DNA from: Xenopus tropicalis
Lineage: Eukaryota > Chordata > Amphibia > Anura > Pipidae
Direction of reading: 5' to 3'
Length of the DNA: 64,000 nt
NCBI RefSeq assembly: GCF_000004195.4
Contig: NC_030680.2
Location: 148,183,045-148,247,044, forward strand
In this document: positions 33,413-45,071 of the stretch, piece after piece
Position numbering within the stretch: position 1 is the first letter of the stretch
Layout of the letters: each line of letters starts with the position of its first letter
The notes under the pieces: model-generated
Seen by the model: the letters and a program-made list of their open reading frames with translations, nothing else
The model's database searches: none
Told to the model about the DNA's origin: nothing
Program-made: the position numbers and the translations under genes

Positions 33413-34870
33413 GTTCTCTCTGTCAGGCCCAACAGTGCTGCCCCAGCTCTCTCTGAGGAGTGACATTGGGGGTTAAGGGGCTGTTCAAAGACCCAAAAGC
33501 CAAGGGCACTGTTTATCTTACTGTCTGGCACTTATTGCCCTGCTATGGACATTTTTCAAACCATATTTACTCTTTATTTAAATATAAAATGTGTCAGTAT
33601 CTCTTTAACCCTCTATTGCCCAGACTACCATCACTTGTTGTACTGTGTGCCGGCTTGTGTTTAGAGATTAAAGGGAAAGTAAAGCTTGTGTTTAGAGATT
33701 AAAGGGAAAGTAAAGCTTGTGTGTTGAGATTAAAGGGTAACTAAAGCTTGTGTTTAGAGATTAAAGGGTAACTAAAGCTTGTGTGTAGAGATTAAAGGGA
33801 AAGTAAAGCTTTGGGTGTTATCTTTACCCAGAGACCCCCAATGCTTCTCAGTGACCCTGCAATCTCGTATGAGTCCATAGGAGGCGGAAGGAAACCCACG
33901 GGCAGTTAAAGGGGCGGCGTTGAACCCTCTATTTCCTGCCGGCCGGCCGTGCGTTCACGCCTGAGCCGCTGTAAGTCTGAGGTCACAATTGTTTATTTCC
34001 TTTCAATAGAAGTGGAAATAAGGGATTTCCTTTAAACATTCCACTGTACGACACGTAACCCCCAGTTCTACGGCCGCGGCCCAGAATGTTCAGATGGAAT
34101 GTCTGCGCCCGACCCGGGTCTCCGAGGATAAATCCGCAGCGTTTCAGGGCTTTGTGCGGAGGCTTCTGGGAAAGGCCTGTCTGTGAGTGAGGGGTCGGCT
34201 ATGGGAGCAGCCCGGCAGGAATACCCACCGATACGGAAACCACTAACGACCCATTTAGCATTTCCCTTAATTGGCCCTAAATGCACAGAACTATCTCAGT
34301 TCATCGGAATTCTCCGCTCCGTAAGATCCCGCACTTGAACCTTTACCATAGGACTGGAGTGCGCAGACTGCTTGTTATTCTCCTTTTGTTTTTGTATGGG
34401 GTCCCCATAAAGCCCCCCCCCCCGCCTGAACCCCATTATCTCTTGGCTTGTGCAGTGGTGCATGCTGGGAGTTTCACTGACAGCGGCCCCTCCTGCTGTT
34501 CTGCTGCAGATTCCCAGTTAGTTCTGTTGGCCCAGTTGAGGCCCAGTTAGACGCTCAGTACCACTCTCTATATACTTCCAGCCCCCCCAGCAAGTCGTAT
34601 CCACAGGTTAACCATTAACCTTTTCAGGCCTGTGCAGATTCCATGGATTACTTTATCTTGTATTGATTCAAGACCAAACCCTAAAATTTAAATTTAATAC
34701 ATAAACAGCGGCGCTTTGAGTCTGCGCTTTATCGGCAAGTTTCGCCTCCCGCCCAGTGACCAACTGAAACTGATGTGTCTTTTGTTTGTTCTGAGTTTGT
34801 TTCCAAATCAATCTAATAAATCATTGGCAACACCAAATACCAAGGTGTGTGTATTGTATAACATTAATGT
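33413..34870. other. Intronic DNA, partly single-copy
   Basis: Contains the 31-bp repeat listed separately. 33890-34280 is CpG-containing, mixed-composition sequence without repeats and could be regulatory. No gene recognised. Confidence 0.4.
33654..33808 (+). repeat. 31-bp direct repeat, five copies
   Basis: Exactly five tandem 31-bp units containing CTTGTGTTTAGAGATTAAAG and GG(A/T)AA(G/C)TAAAG. The unit includes TTAAAGGGAAAGTAAAGC, which resembles a T2-type MITE terminus, so it may be a tandem expansion of a transposon end. Confidence 0.9.
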
Positions 34871-35516
34871 GTAACTCAGCCTGCAGCCTTGTGCCTTTAT
34901 ATGGGGGGCACAGAACCCCTCAGTGACTGCTAATATCCTTATCATTTACAGTAGGGGGTACATTATCCCTTATAATACATGAGTGATACTCAGAGTTCCC
35001 TGTATAACTCAGCCTGCAGCCTTGTGCCTTTATATGGGGGGCACAGAACCCCTCAGTGACTGCTAATATCCTTATCATTTACAGTAGGGGGTACATTATC
35101 CCTTATAATACATGAGTGATACTCAGAGTTCCCTGTATAACTCAGCCTGCAGCCTTGTGCCTTTATATGGGCACAGAACCCCTCAGTGACTGCTAATATC
35201 CTTATCATTTACAGTAGGGGGTACATTATCCCTTATAATACATGAGTGATACTCAGAGTTCCCTGTATAACTCAGCCTGCAGCCTTGTGCCTTTATATGG
35301 GGGGCACAGAACCCCTCAGTGACTGCTAATATCCTTATCATTTACAGTAGGGGGTACATTATCCCTTATAATACATGAGTGATACTCAGAGTTCCCTGTA
35401 TAACTCAGCCTGCAGCCTTGTGCCTTTATATGGGCACAGAGCCCCTCAGTGCATGCTAATATCCTTATCATTTACAGCAGGGGGTACATTATCCTGAGGC
35501 CTTGTGCCTTTATATG
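34871..35516 (+). repeat. 133-bp satellite array C, about five units
   Basis: Same unit and orientation as the other 133-bp arrays. It begins within a unit at GTAACTCAGCCTGCAG and ends in a degenerate unit (35440-35516). Confidence 0.95.
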
Positions 35517-36719
35517 GCCACACAGCTCCTCGGTGTGTTCCTTACAGAAGTTACATGGTTATACCAGTTCACTGTTCCATAGAGAGCCAGGGCTGAGTTC
35601 TCTCACACAGAAGCAGGACTGTCTCGCTGCTTGACATTAGGAATGTGAGGGTGTCACATGAAATCTCTCAGGCCAGCAATGTGATCATTAACCTAGCGGG
35701 GAGGGCAGGATTACATATAAAGCTCTGTTCTGATGCTGGAAGGGTTAATACCTGCCTTTGCTGGTGGCTAATCGGGTTCCGTGTTCTTAACTAGGTCATT
35801 TAGCCAAATCCGGGCCCGAGCTTATACGTTACCAGGAGGGATTGTGACATTAGGGGGCTGGGGGGGGGGGGGACTCCCAGCATCCCCTGCATCCTCTGCT
35901 ACCCTTACACATCTTTTTGTTCCTTAATACTGTTTGTGGTTAAACTGCAGTCGGGTCTCACTGTTTGATTGGCTCAGTAAACTCCGCAGTGAATAAATGA
36001 CGTAACTAACGCAGGCAGGGCAAGCAGTATGGCAGCTCTCACTGCATCGTTTTTAATAAGGAGGGAATTTCTTGTGTGTATTTGTGACTTTTCCTGACAA
36101 GCCACCGACGTTAAAGCGAAGGAAACAACCTGCAATATTATTTTGTGTTGTGACTTCGCTAGAAACTTCCCGTGTTCCCGTGAAATGTCGCACTGGGACG
36201 CGAGGGACATTCCGTAAGGATCCTGTTATTCCCGGGCCTGGGCTACCAGCGAGCCTCTAATCAGCAGCCACCGGGGCTTCATTTGTCTCTTCCTCATGGA
36301 CTGTAAAACCCTCAGTGCTACACCGGAATACAAAGCCGACATGCCGGGGATAAAAAGCCAGCCTTCAAGCAGTCTAATGAGACCGCCGTGTAATCAAGGA
36401 CCGGCAGCTGCATGTTAATTAGACCAATTAGCTGGCGGTATTTGCTTATTGCAGGCAGATGGTTGTACCAACCTTGGGAAAGGCTGTTGGTAACATCTAT
36501 TGGCAAAGTGACTTTTCTATTGAGCAATAGTTTTTGGCTTCTGGGATCAGTAACCCCCCCAACTGAAAGCTGCAGAGAGTTAGAAGGAGAAAAGGGCAAA
36601 TAATTAAAAAACTATAAAAGAAAAATAATGAAGGCCAATTGAAAAGTTGCTTAGAATTGGCCATTCAGATTTTCCAGCCTTCCAGCTGCTGTAGAAATGC
36701 AAATCCCAGCACCCACCAA
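35517..36719. other. Intronic DNA, candidate regulatory stretch plus MITE fragment
   Basis: No gene recognised. 35940-36450 is unique mixed-composition sequence with AATTAG/TTAATT-type motifs and no repeat. A T2-type fragment follows at 36479-36665. Confidence 0.4.
36479..36665 (+). mobile_element. Fragment of the Xenopus MITE-like repeat
   Basis: Shares blocks with 9094-9425 and 63180-63340: GAGCAATAGTTTTTGGCTTC, GGGATCAGTAACCCCCC, CAAATAATTAAAAAACTATA and AATGAAGGCCAATTGAAAAG. Ends are missing. Confidence 0.6.
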
Positions 36720-37190
36720 CATTATTATTATTATTAACATTTTATTTATAAAGCGCCAACATATCCCGCAGCGCTGTACAATAAGTGGGTTTCATACATT
36801 GGACATACAGAGTAACATATAAAGCAATCAGTAACCGATACAAGAGGGGAAGGGAGCCCTGCCCAAAAGAGCTTACACTCTACAAGGAGTAACATATAAA
36901 GCAATCAGTAACCGATACAAGAGGGGAAGAGAGCCCTGCCCAAAAGAGCTTACACTCTACAAGGAGTAACATATAAAGCAATCAGTAACCGATACAAGAG
37001 GGGAAGAGAGCCCTGCCCAAAAGAGCTTACACTCTACAAGGAGTAACATATAAAGCAATCAATAACCGATACAGGAGGGGAAGGGAGCCCTGCCCAAAAG
37101 AGCTTACACTCTACAAGGAGTAACATATAAAGCAATCAATAACCGATACAGGAGGTGAAGGGAGCCCTGCCCAAAAGAGCTTACAATCTA
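36720..37190 (+). repeat. Second copy of the frog repeat with 77-bp array (five copies)
   Basis: The head TTTATAAAGCGCCAACATAT and CCGCAGCGCTGTACAATAAG (36720-36809) is followed by five 77-bp units (36810-37190). Same head, unit and orientation as 3024-4957, but only five units instead of 24. The last unit ends TTACAATCTACTCC, probably the original single-copy form. Confidence 0.92.
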
Positions 37191-38228
37191 CTCCAAGGAT
37201 GGGTTTGCCCTTCAGCCCTACTTCTTTGGATGTTGACGGGCCCTGGGAGTTGCATTTCCGCAGCATCCATACAGCAGTATTCCCTCTGTATAAGTTCCCA
37301 TTATTCTTAATTGCTCTGGAGGAGCCTTGAAAACCTGGCCTATTGACTGCATCGGAGGGAAGCTCCACAGCTCCACCTGTTGATTGGCGTTAGTATGGCA
37401 GTTGATGTGGTTTTTTTGCCCTTTTAACCATCCTAGTGAGGTTTGGAATACACTGTGTGAGTTTCCTATCTGTATATATTGATATAAGACAGTGCTGAAC
37501 TGCTCCTTTTTACATGAGTTATTTGTTTGAGGGCTGTATTATATTAAAATTATTAAATTGTTGGGGGGGGGCATAAACAGATAATCATGGCCCCATCTTG
37601 CCCATGGGTCTCCAGTTGTACTGCCCTGTATTGTACCAAGCTAGTGTAGGTAGGCAGCCGCCTCTCCCAGAATGCATTTGTTCCCAATGTTTTGGACGGC
37701 TGGTGCAGGAAGACCGTATGGGAAAATCGAGACCGTCTAAAAAGCAGCCAATACATCCTAATTGCTCCCAACAGATGGAAAAAATAATTCCCCCTATTTC
37801 CCCTTTGTACGAGGTTATTCAGTGAAATAAATGTCAAGAGGGGACAGGAAAATAAAGATCAATGGGGATAATTGGTTACATTCGCTGTGGGAACACACAG
37901 TAGCACATGATACATTAAAGGGGAAATGGGCCCAACCTGCCAATTATTTTGCTGCTGTAATATACACGTTTTTTTAGCCATCTCGTCCCTATTGTACAGA
38001 GTGATTGGTGCCGACTGATGTGCTCGGCTGCAGGTATGTTTTGTTTCACTGCTGGGTATTTGCAAAGATAGAATTAGACAAGATTGTGATTTTTATGGGG
38101 CACTTTTTATCTCTAAATGACACTGTTACACAGCAAATAATTCCCTCTGCCATTTAACCTTTTATTCTTGAACCAACAAATGTATTTGTAGCTGTAATAT
38201 TGGTGTGTAGGCGCCATCTCAGTGCCTT
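37191..38228. other. Intronic DNA without recognisable genes
   Basis: Single-copy-like DNA, AT-rich at 37490-37560. No coding or RNA feature supported. Confidence 0.4.
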
Positions 38229-38934
38229 GTGCCTGAGTCTGAGCTTTCAGCCAGCGCTACTCATTAGAACTGCTTTCAGCTAACCTATTGTTTCTCCTAC
38301 TCCCATGTAACTGGAGGAGTCCCAAGCCGGACTTGGATTTCTTACTATTGAGTGCTATTCTGATACCTACTGGGAGCTACTATCTTGCTCCCTTCCCATT
38401 GTTCTGCTGATCGGCTGCTGGGGGGGAGGGGGGATATCACTCCAACTTGCAGCGCAGCAGAAAAGTGTGCCTGAGTCTGAGCTTTCAGAAAGAGCCGGCG
38501 CTACACATTAGAACTGCTTTCAGCTAACCTATTGTTTCTCCTACTCCCATGTAACTGGAGGAGTCCCAAGCCGGACTTGGATTTCTTACTATTGAGTGCT
38601 ATTCTGATACCTACTGGGAGCTGCTATCTTGCTCCCTTCCCATTGTTCTGCTGATCGGCTGCTGGGGGGGGGGGAATATCACTCCACTCACACTTTACTG
38701 CTGCGCTGCAAGTTGGAGTGATACCCCCCCTCACCCCCAGCAGCCGATCAGCAGAACAATGGGAAGGAAGCAAGATAGCAGCTCCCAGTAGGTATCAGAA
38801 TAGCACTCAATAGTAAGAAATCCAAGTCCGTCTTGGGACTCCTCCAGTTACATGGGAGTAGGAGAAACAATAGGTTAGCTGAAACCAGTTCTAATGTGTA
38901 GTGCTGGCTCCTTCTGAAAGTTTAGACTCAGGCA
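38229..38934. repeat. Long inverted repeat: two direct copies followed by one inverted copy
   Basis: A block of about 230 bp starting GTGCCTGAGTCTGAGCTTTC occurs at 38229-38460 and again at 38467-38688. It then appears inverted at about 38698-38934, ending GACTCAGGCAC. Shared internal marks are TAACCTATTGTTTCTCCTAC, AGGAGTCCCAAGCCGGACTT and CATTGTTCTGCTGATCGGCT with their reverse complements. The second copy and the inverted copy are separated by a few tens of bases, so a transcript could fold into a stem of about 220 bp. Confidence 0.93.
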
Positions 38935-39133
38935 CACTTTACTGCTGCGCTGCAAGTTGAAGTTTATCAGAGCACAGGTCACATGGCAGTGGCACCCTGG
39001 GAAATGAAGAATATGGCTAGCCCCATGGGAAAACAGATTACAATGCAGGATTCTGCTTGAGAAGCTCTATTAATTGATGGGTTTTGTAACAAACATGTTT
39101 TCCTATGACAGTATTCTAAATTGAGCTTTCTTT

Positions 39134-39724
39134 CCACTGTGACAGAATGCTCTGTTATACAGATAGCTAGAATCTCAGCCATAAAGCAGGGCAGGACTGC
39201 TGCTTACAATGGGGGGATCAGATAGGATCTGTGCCACTGTGACAGAATGCTCTGTTATACAGATAGCTAGAATCTCAGCCATAAAGCAGGGCAGGACTGC
39301 TGCTTACAATGGGGGGGATCAGATAGGATCTGTGCCACTGTGACAGAATGCTCTGTTATACAGATAGCTAGAATCTCAGCCATAAAGCAGGGCAGGACTG
39401 CTGCTTACAATGGGGGGGGGGGGTCAGATAGGATCTGTGCCACTGTGACAGAATGCTCTGTTATACAGATAGCTAGAATCTCAGCCATAAAGCAGGGCAG
39501 GACTGCTGCTTACAATGGGGGGGGGGGTCAGATAGGATCTGTGCCACTGTGACAGAATGCTCTGTTATACAGATAGCTAGAATCTCAGCCATAAAGCAGG
39601 GCAGGACTGCTGCTTACAATGGGGGGATCAGATAGGATCTGTGCCACTGTGACAGAATGCTCTGTTATACAGATAGCTAGAATCTCAGCCATAAAGCAGG
39701 GCAGGACTGCTGCTTACAGTGCAG
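39134..39724 (-). repeat. 100-bp satellite array, inverted, six units
   Basis: The reverse complement of the unit at 20311-21005: CCACTGTGACAGAATGCTCT, GTTATACAGATAGCTAGAAT, CTCAGCCATAAAGCAGGGCA and GGACTGCTGCTTACAATGGG. Six CAGATAGCTA cores; the G-run varies from six to about 13. Confidence 0.95.
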
Positions 39725-40085
39725 CAGGAATTGCTAGTTTAACTGCTCTGTTGCCTTGGGGACATGTGCATCGCACCAAGCAGACTGGCAGTTGCGTTCG
39801 CTTCCCCTCGCACGTCTCTCACTTCTCTCCATACTGTAACAAAACCTGTGAAATTTTACAAGCTTGTGTGGATATTTTTATGTAGTGAAATTTTAAAAGA
39901 TTAATTACATTTGGCAAGCGTCTTGCTTTCCCTGACAATCCTCCCTCTGATCTGGGCTGTGGCAAACTGTGTCTCACCTACATGAACATTGTATTGCCCC
40001 AGCATTTCTGTATGTAGCTAATATCACCCCCATAGGTGTGTGTGGGCCGAAGCTGCCCCCTGTGTGGGGATTATGTACCCTCACC
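39725..40085. other. Intronic spacer
   Basis: Single-copy-like DNA between the 100-bp and 133-bp arrays. No gene seen. Confidence 0.4.
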
Positions 40086-40852
40086 CTGTATAACTCAGCC
40101 TGCAGCCTTGTGCCTTTATATGGGGGGCACAGAGCCCCTCAGTGACTGCTAATATCCTTATCATTTACAGTAGGGGGTACATTATCCCTTATAATACATG
40201 AGTGATACTCAGAGTTCCCTGTATAACTCAGCCTGCAGCCTTGTGCCTTTATATGGGGGGCACAGAGCCCCTCAGTGACTGCTAATATCCTTATCATTTA
40301 CAGTAGGGGGTACATTATCCCTTATAATACATGAGTGATACTCAGAGTTCCCTGTATAACTCAGCCTGCAGCCTTGTGCCTTTATATGGGCACAGAACCC
40401 CTCAGTGACTGCTAATATCCTTATCATTTACAGTAGGGGGTACATTATCCCTTATAATACATGAGTGATACTCAGAGTTTCCTGTATAACTCAGCCTGCA
40501 GCCTTGTGCCTTTATATGGGCACAGAACCCCTCAGTGACTGCTAATATCCTTATCATTTACAGTAGGGGGTACAGTATCCCTTATAATACATGAGTGATA
40601 CTCAGAGTTCCCTGTATAACTCAGCCTGCAGCCTTGTGCCTTTATATGGGCACAGAACCCCTCAGTGACTGCTAATATCCTTATCATTTATAGTAGGGGG
40701 TACATTATCCCTTATAATACATGAGTGATACTCAGAGTTCCCTGTATAACTCAGCCTGCAGCCTTGTGCCTTTATATGGGCACAGAACCCCTCAGTGACT
40801 GCTAATATCCTTATCATTTATAGTAGGGGGTACATTATCTCTTATAATACAT
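40086..40852 (+). repeat. 133-bp satellite array D, about six units
   Basis: Same unit and orientation as the other 133-bp arrays. Short-form units (ATGGGCAC) predominate after the first two. It ends abruptly within a unit at TTATAATACATAAG. Confidence 0.95.
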
Positions 40853-41278
40853 AAGAAATGTACGTGGATGATGAAGTTGTTTCTGGTTCTGCTCTTTGTG
40901 TCAGTGGATCATATGCAGTCTGACTTCACATATTGCATCAATCCTGCCCACAAACTGACCAATCAGAGTAGTAATGGGTCCTGAGTTCAATTGCAAGAAC
41001 TGCAGTCTGCTTTGGCCACCATGGGGTTAATGTAGAACAATATTTATGTGCTGTAAGGTAAAAACTAATGTAAAACTAATGGCGTTGTTGTTGTGCCCAT
41101 ATATCTCACAGGTATGCACTTTAATTATCAGGCACTGCAGAATTCTAGGAATTGTTGGTGGTTTCTGGGTTGGTATGCGCCACTCATCCCTGTGCCCCTA
41201 GTGTCAGATTTCTCTGAGGGAAAACATTTCTAGCTGATATGTAGCCTTTATCTAGCTGGAAAGTTTAAAAATTCCCTC
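40853..41278. other. Intronic spacer
   Basis: Single-copy-like DNA with no gene seen. Confidence 0.4.
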
Positions 41279-44200
41279 AGACAGTATGGGGGTACAGCTT
41301 ATTGTGTGCCCAGAACATTCCTTCTCTGTATATTTGTATTTATACATATGGGTAGGGGGTGCCATAGTGTTTCCCTTAGACAGTACAGTATGGGGGTACA
41401 GCTTATTGTGTGCCCAGAACATTCCTTCTCTGTATATTTGTATTTATACATATGGGTAGGGGGTGCCATAGTGTTTCCCTTAGACAGTACAGTATGGGGG
41501 TACAGCTTATTGTGTGCCCAGAACATTCCTTCTCTGTATATTTGTATTTATACATATGGGTAGGAGGTGCCATAGTGTTTCGCTTAGACAGTACAGTATG
41601 GGGTACTGCTTATTGTGTGCCCAGAACATTCCTTCTCTGTATATTTGTATTTATACATATGGGTAGGGGGTGCCATAGTGTTTCCCTTAGACAGTACAGT
41701 ATGGGGGTACAGCTTATTGTGTGCCCAGAACATTCCTTCTCTGTATATTTGTATTTATACATATGGGTAGGGGGTGCCATAGTGTTTCCCTTAGACAGTA
41801 CAGTATGGGGGTACAGCTTATTGTGTGCCCAGAACATTCCTTCTCTGTATATTTGTATTTATACATATGGGTAGGGGGTGCCATAGTGTTTCCCTTAGAC
41901 AGTACAGTATGGGGGTACAGCTTATTGTGTGCCCAGAACATTCCTTCTCTGTATATTTGTATTTATACATATGGGTAGGAGGTGCCATAGTGTTTCCCTT
42001 AGACAGTACAGTATGGGGGTACAGCTTATTGTGTGCCCAGAACATTCCTTCTCTGTATATTTGTATTTATACATATGGGTAGGAGGTGCCATAGTGTTTC
42101 CCTTAGACAGTACAGTATGGGGGTACAGCTTATTGTGTGCCCAGAACATTCCTTCTCTGTATATTTGTATTTATACATATGGGTAGGGGGTGCCATAGTG
42201 TTTCCCTTAGACAGTACAGTATGGGGGTACAGCTTATTGTGTGCCCAGAACATTCCTTCTCTGTATATTTGTATTTATACATATGGGTAGGGGGTGCCAT
42301 AGTGTTTCCCTTAGACAGTACAGTATGGGGTACAGCTTATTGTGTGCCCAGAACATTCCTTCTCTGTATATTTGTATTTATACATATGGGTAGGAGGTGC
42401 CATAGTGTTTCGCTTAGACAGTACAGTATGGGGTACTGCTTATTGTGTGCCCAGAACATTCCTTCTCTGTATATTTGTATTTATACATATGGGTAGGGGG
42501 TGCCATAGTGTTTCCCTTAGACAGTACAGTATGGGGGTACAGCTTATTGTGTGCCCAGAACATTCCTTCTCTGTATATTTGTATTTATACATATGGGTAG
42601 GGGGTGCCATAGTGTTTCCCTTAGACAGTACAGTATGGGGGTACAGCTTATTGTGTGCCCAGAACATTCCTTCTCTGTATATTTGTATTTATACATATGG
42701 GTAGGGGGTGCCATAGTGTTTCCCTTAGACAGTACAGTATGGGGGTACAGCTTATTGTGTGCCCAGAACATTCCTTCTCTGTATATTTGTATTTATACAT
42801 ATGGGTAGGAGGTGCCATAGTGTTTCCCTTAGACAGTACAGTATGGGGGTACAGCTTATTGTGTGCCCAGAACATTCCTTCTCTGTATATTTGTATTTAT
42901 ACATATGGGTAGGAGGTGCCATAGTGTTTCCCTTAGACAGTACAGTATGGGGGTACAGCTTATTGTGTGCCCAGAACATTCCTTCTCTGTATATTTGTAT
43001 TTATACATATGGGTAGGGGGTGCCATAGTGTTTCCCTTAGACAGTACAGTATGGGGGTACAGCTTATTGTGTGCCCAGAACATTCCTTCTCTGTATATTT
43101 GTATTTATACATATGGGTAGGGGGTGCCATAGTGTTTCCCTTAGACAGTACAGTATGGGGGTACAGCTTATTGTGTGCCCAGAACATTCCTTCTCTGTAT
43201 ATTTGTATTTATACATATGGGTAGGAGGTGCCATAGTGTTTCGCTTAGACAGTACAGTATGGGGTACTGCTTATTGTGTGCCCAGAACATTCCTTCTCTG
43301 TATATTTGTATTTATACATATGGGTAGGGGGTGCCATAGTGTTTCCCTTAGACAGTACAGTATGGGGGTACAGCTTATTGTGTGCCCAGAACATTCCTTC
43401 TCTGTATATTTGTATTTATACATATGGGTAGGAGGTGCCATAGTGTTTCGCTTAGACAGTACAGTATGGGGTACTGCTTATTGTGTGCCCAGAACATTCC
43501 TTCTCTGTATATTTGTATTTATACATATGGGTAGGGGGTGCCATAGTGTTTCCCTTAGACAGTACAGTATGGGGGTACAGCTTATTGTGTGCCCAGAACA
43601 TTCCTTCTCTGTATATTTGTATTTATACATATGGGTAGGGGGTGCCATAGTGTTTCCCTTAGACAGTACAGTATGGGGGTACAGCTTATTGTGTGCCCAG
43701 AACATTCCTTCTCTGTATATTTGTATTTATACATATGGGTAGGAGGTGCCATAGTGTTTCGCTTAGACAGTACAGTATGGGGTACAGCTTATTGTGTGCC
43801 CAGAACATTCCTTCTCTGTATATTTGTATTTATACATATGGTTAGGAGGTGCCATAGTGTTTCGCTTAGACAGTACAGTATGGGGGTACAGCTTATTGTG
43901 TGCCCAGAACATTCCTTCTCTGTATATTTGTATTTATACATATGGGTAGGAGGTGCCATAGTGTTTCCCTTAGACAGTACAGTATGGGGGTACAGCTTAT
44001 TGTGTGCCCAGAACATTCCTTCTCTGTATATTTGTATTTATACATATGGGTAGGGGTGCCATAGTGTTTCCCTTAGACAGTACAGTATGGGGGTACAGCT
44101 TATTGTGTGCCCAGAACATTCCTTCTCTGTATATTTGTATTTATACATATGGGTAGGAGGTGCCATAGTGTTTCGCTTAGACAGTACAGTATGGGGTACA

Positions 44201-44308
44201 GCTTATTGTGTGCCCAGAACATTCCTTCTCTGTATATTTGTATTTATACATATGGGTAGGAGGTGCCATAGTGTTTCCCTTAGACAGTACAGTATGGGGG
44301 TACAGTAG
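41279..44308 (+). repeat. 104-bp satellite array C, about 29 units with higher-order structure
   Basis: Same unit and orientation as array A. A subset of units carries linked variants (TTTCGCTTAGACAG followed by TATGGGGTACTGCTTATTG). These marked units start at about 41581, 42411 and 43242, that is every 830-831 bp or eight units. The pattern of GGGGG or GGAGG in the intervening units is the same between successive marks. The right part (43242-44308) is more irregular. Open frames here are artefacts. Confidence 0.97.
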
Positions 44309-45068
44309 CCATTCTATCCCTGAGGGGGGGTGGGAATGCTGGGCTGCACTGTGATGGCCCATACAGACGGTGTATCTGGGAGATATAGAGGAGGGGATTT
44401 AATACAGGACTTGGTGCATTTATGTGACTCTCTGATGAGTTTAATGTTTGTGTCGACACAGGAAATGGGTTGTTTAATGGCCGGTAATACACAGCGACGG
44501 AGGGATATGAGGTAACCCTCCCCCCCCCCCCCCCAAACTATCTGGAGCTTCACTCAGAAAAGCTGCGTCTTCCTCACATGATTTTGGACAGAAATTGGCT
44601 CATTACTCACATGAATATTATTTTATCCTCCACGCTCCTCATTTCTGTGTTTACTAACCAGTCCATTCATATTTAGCCTCTTCCTGTGAGTTCAGCCATC
44701 TTGTTTTAGTGTTCTAAGGACTGATACTGTATAAGGGGTAAGTAACGTTTGGTTATTATTGTGACCAAATATTTATGGATTTAAAGGCAATGAGACCTCA
44801 TCTAAGTATTGCAGTACTTACTGCTGGTGCATTGCCCATGCGTTTCTAGTCTAACTGACCCTGGCAACCAGGCGTTTGTCAGAAAGGCAGAATGAAGGAC
44901 AACTAATTGGACTCAACACTGTGCAATACTGTTAGAACTCAATTTGGGAGCCCATTGGAACAGAAGAGCAGGAAGAGAGGGGTCCATTGGAATGAAACCA
45001 AGGAGACTGGAAACCTGTCAGAACAAATAAGCAGAGAGAGAAGCAAAAATCAGAAAGGGAGGGCATCT
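44309..45068. other. Intronic spacer
   Basis: No gene seen. A C homopolymer of about 16 bases lies at 44519-44534. The rest is single-copy-like. Confidence 0.4.
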
Positions 45069-45071
45069 TTA

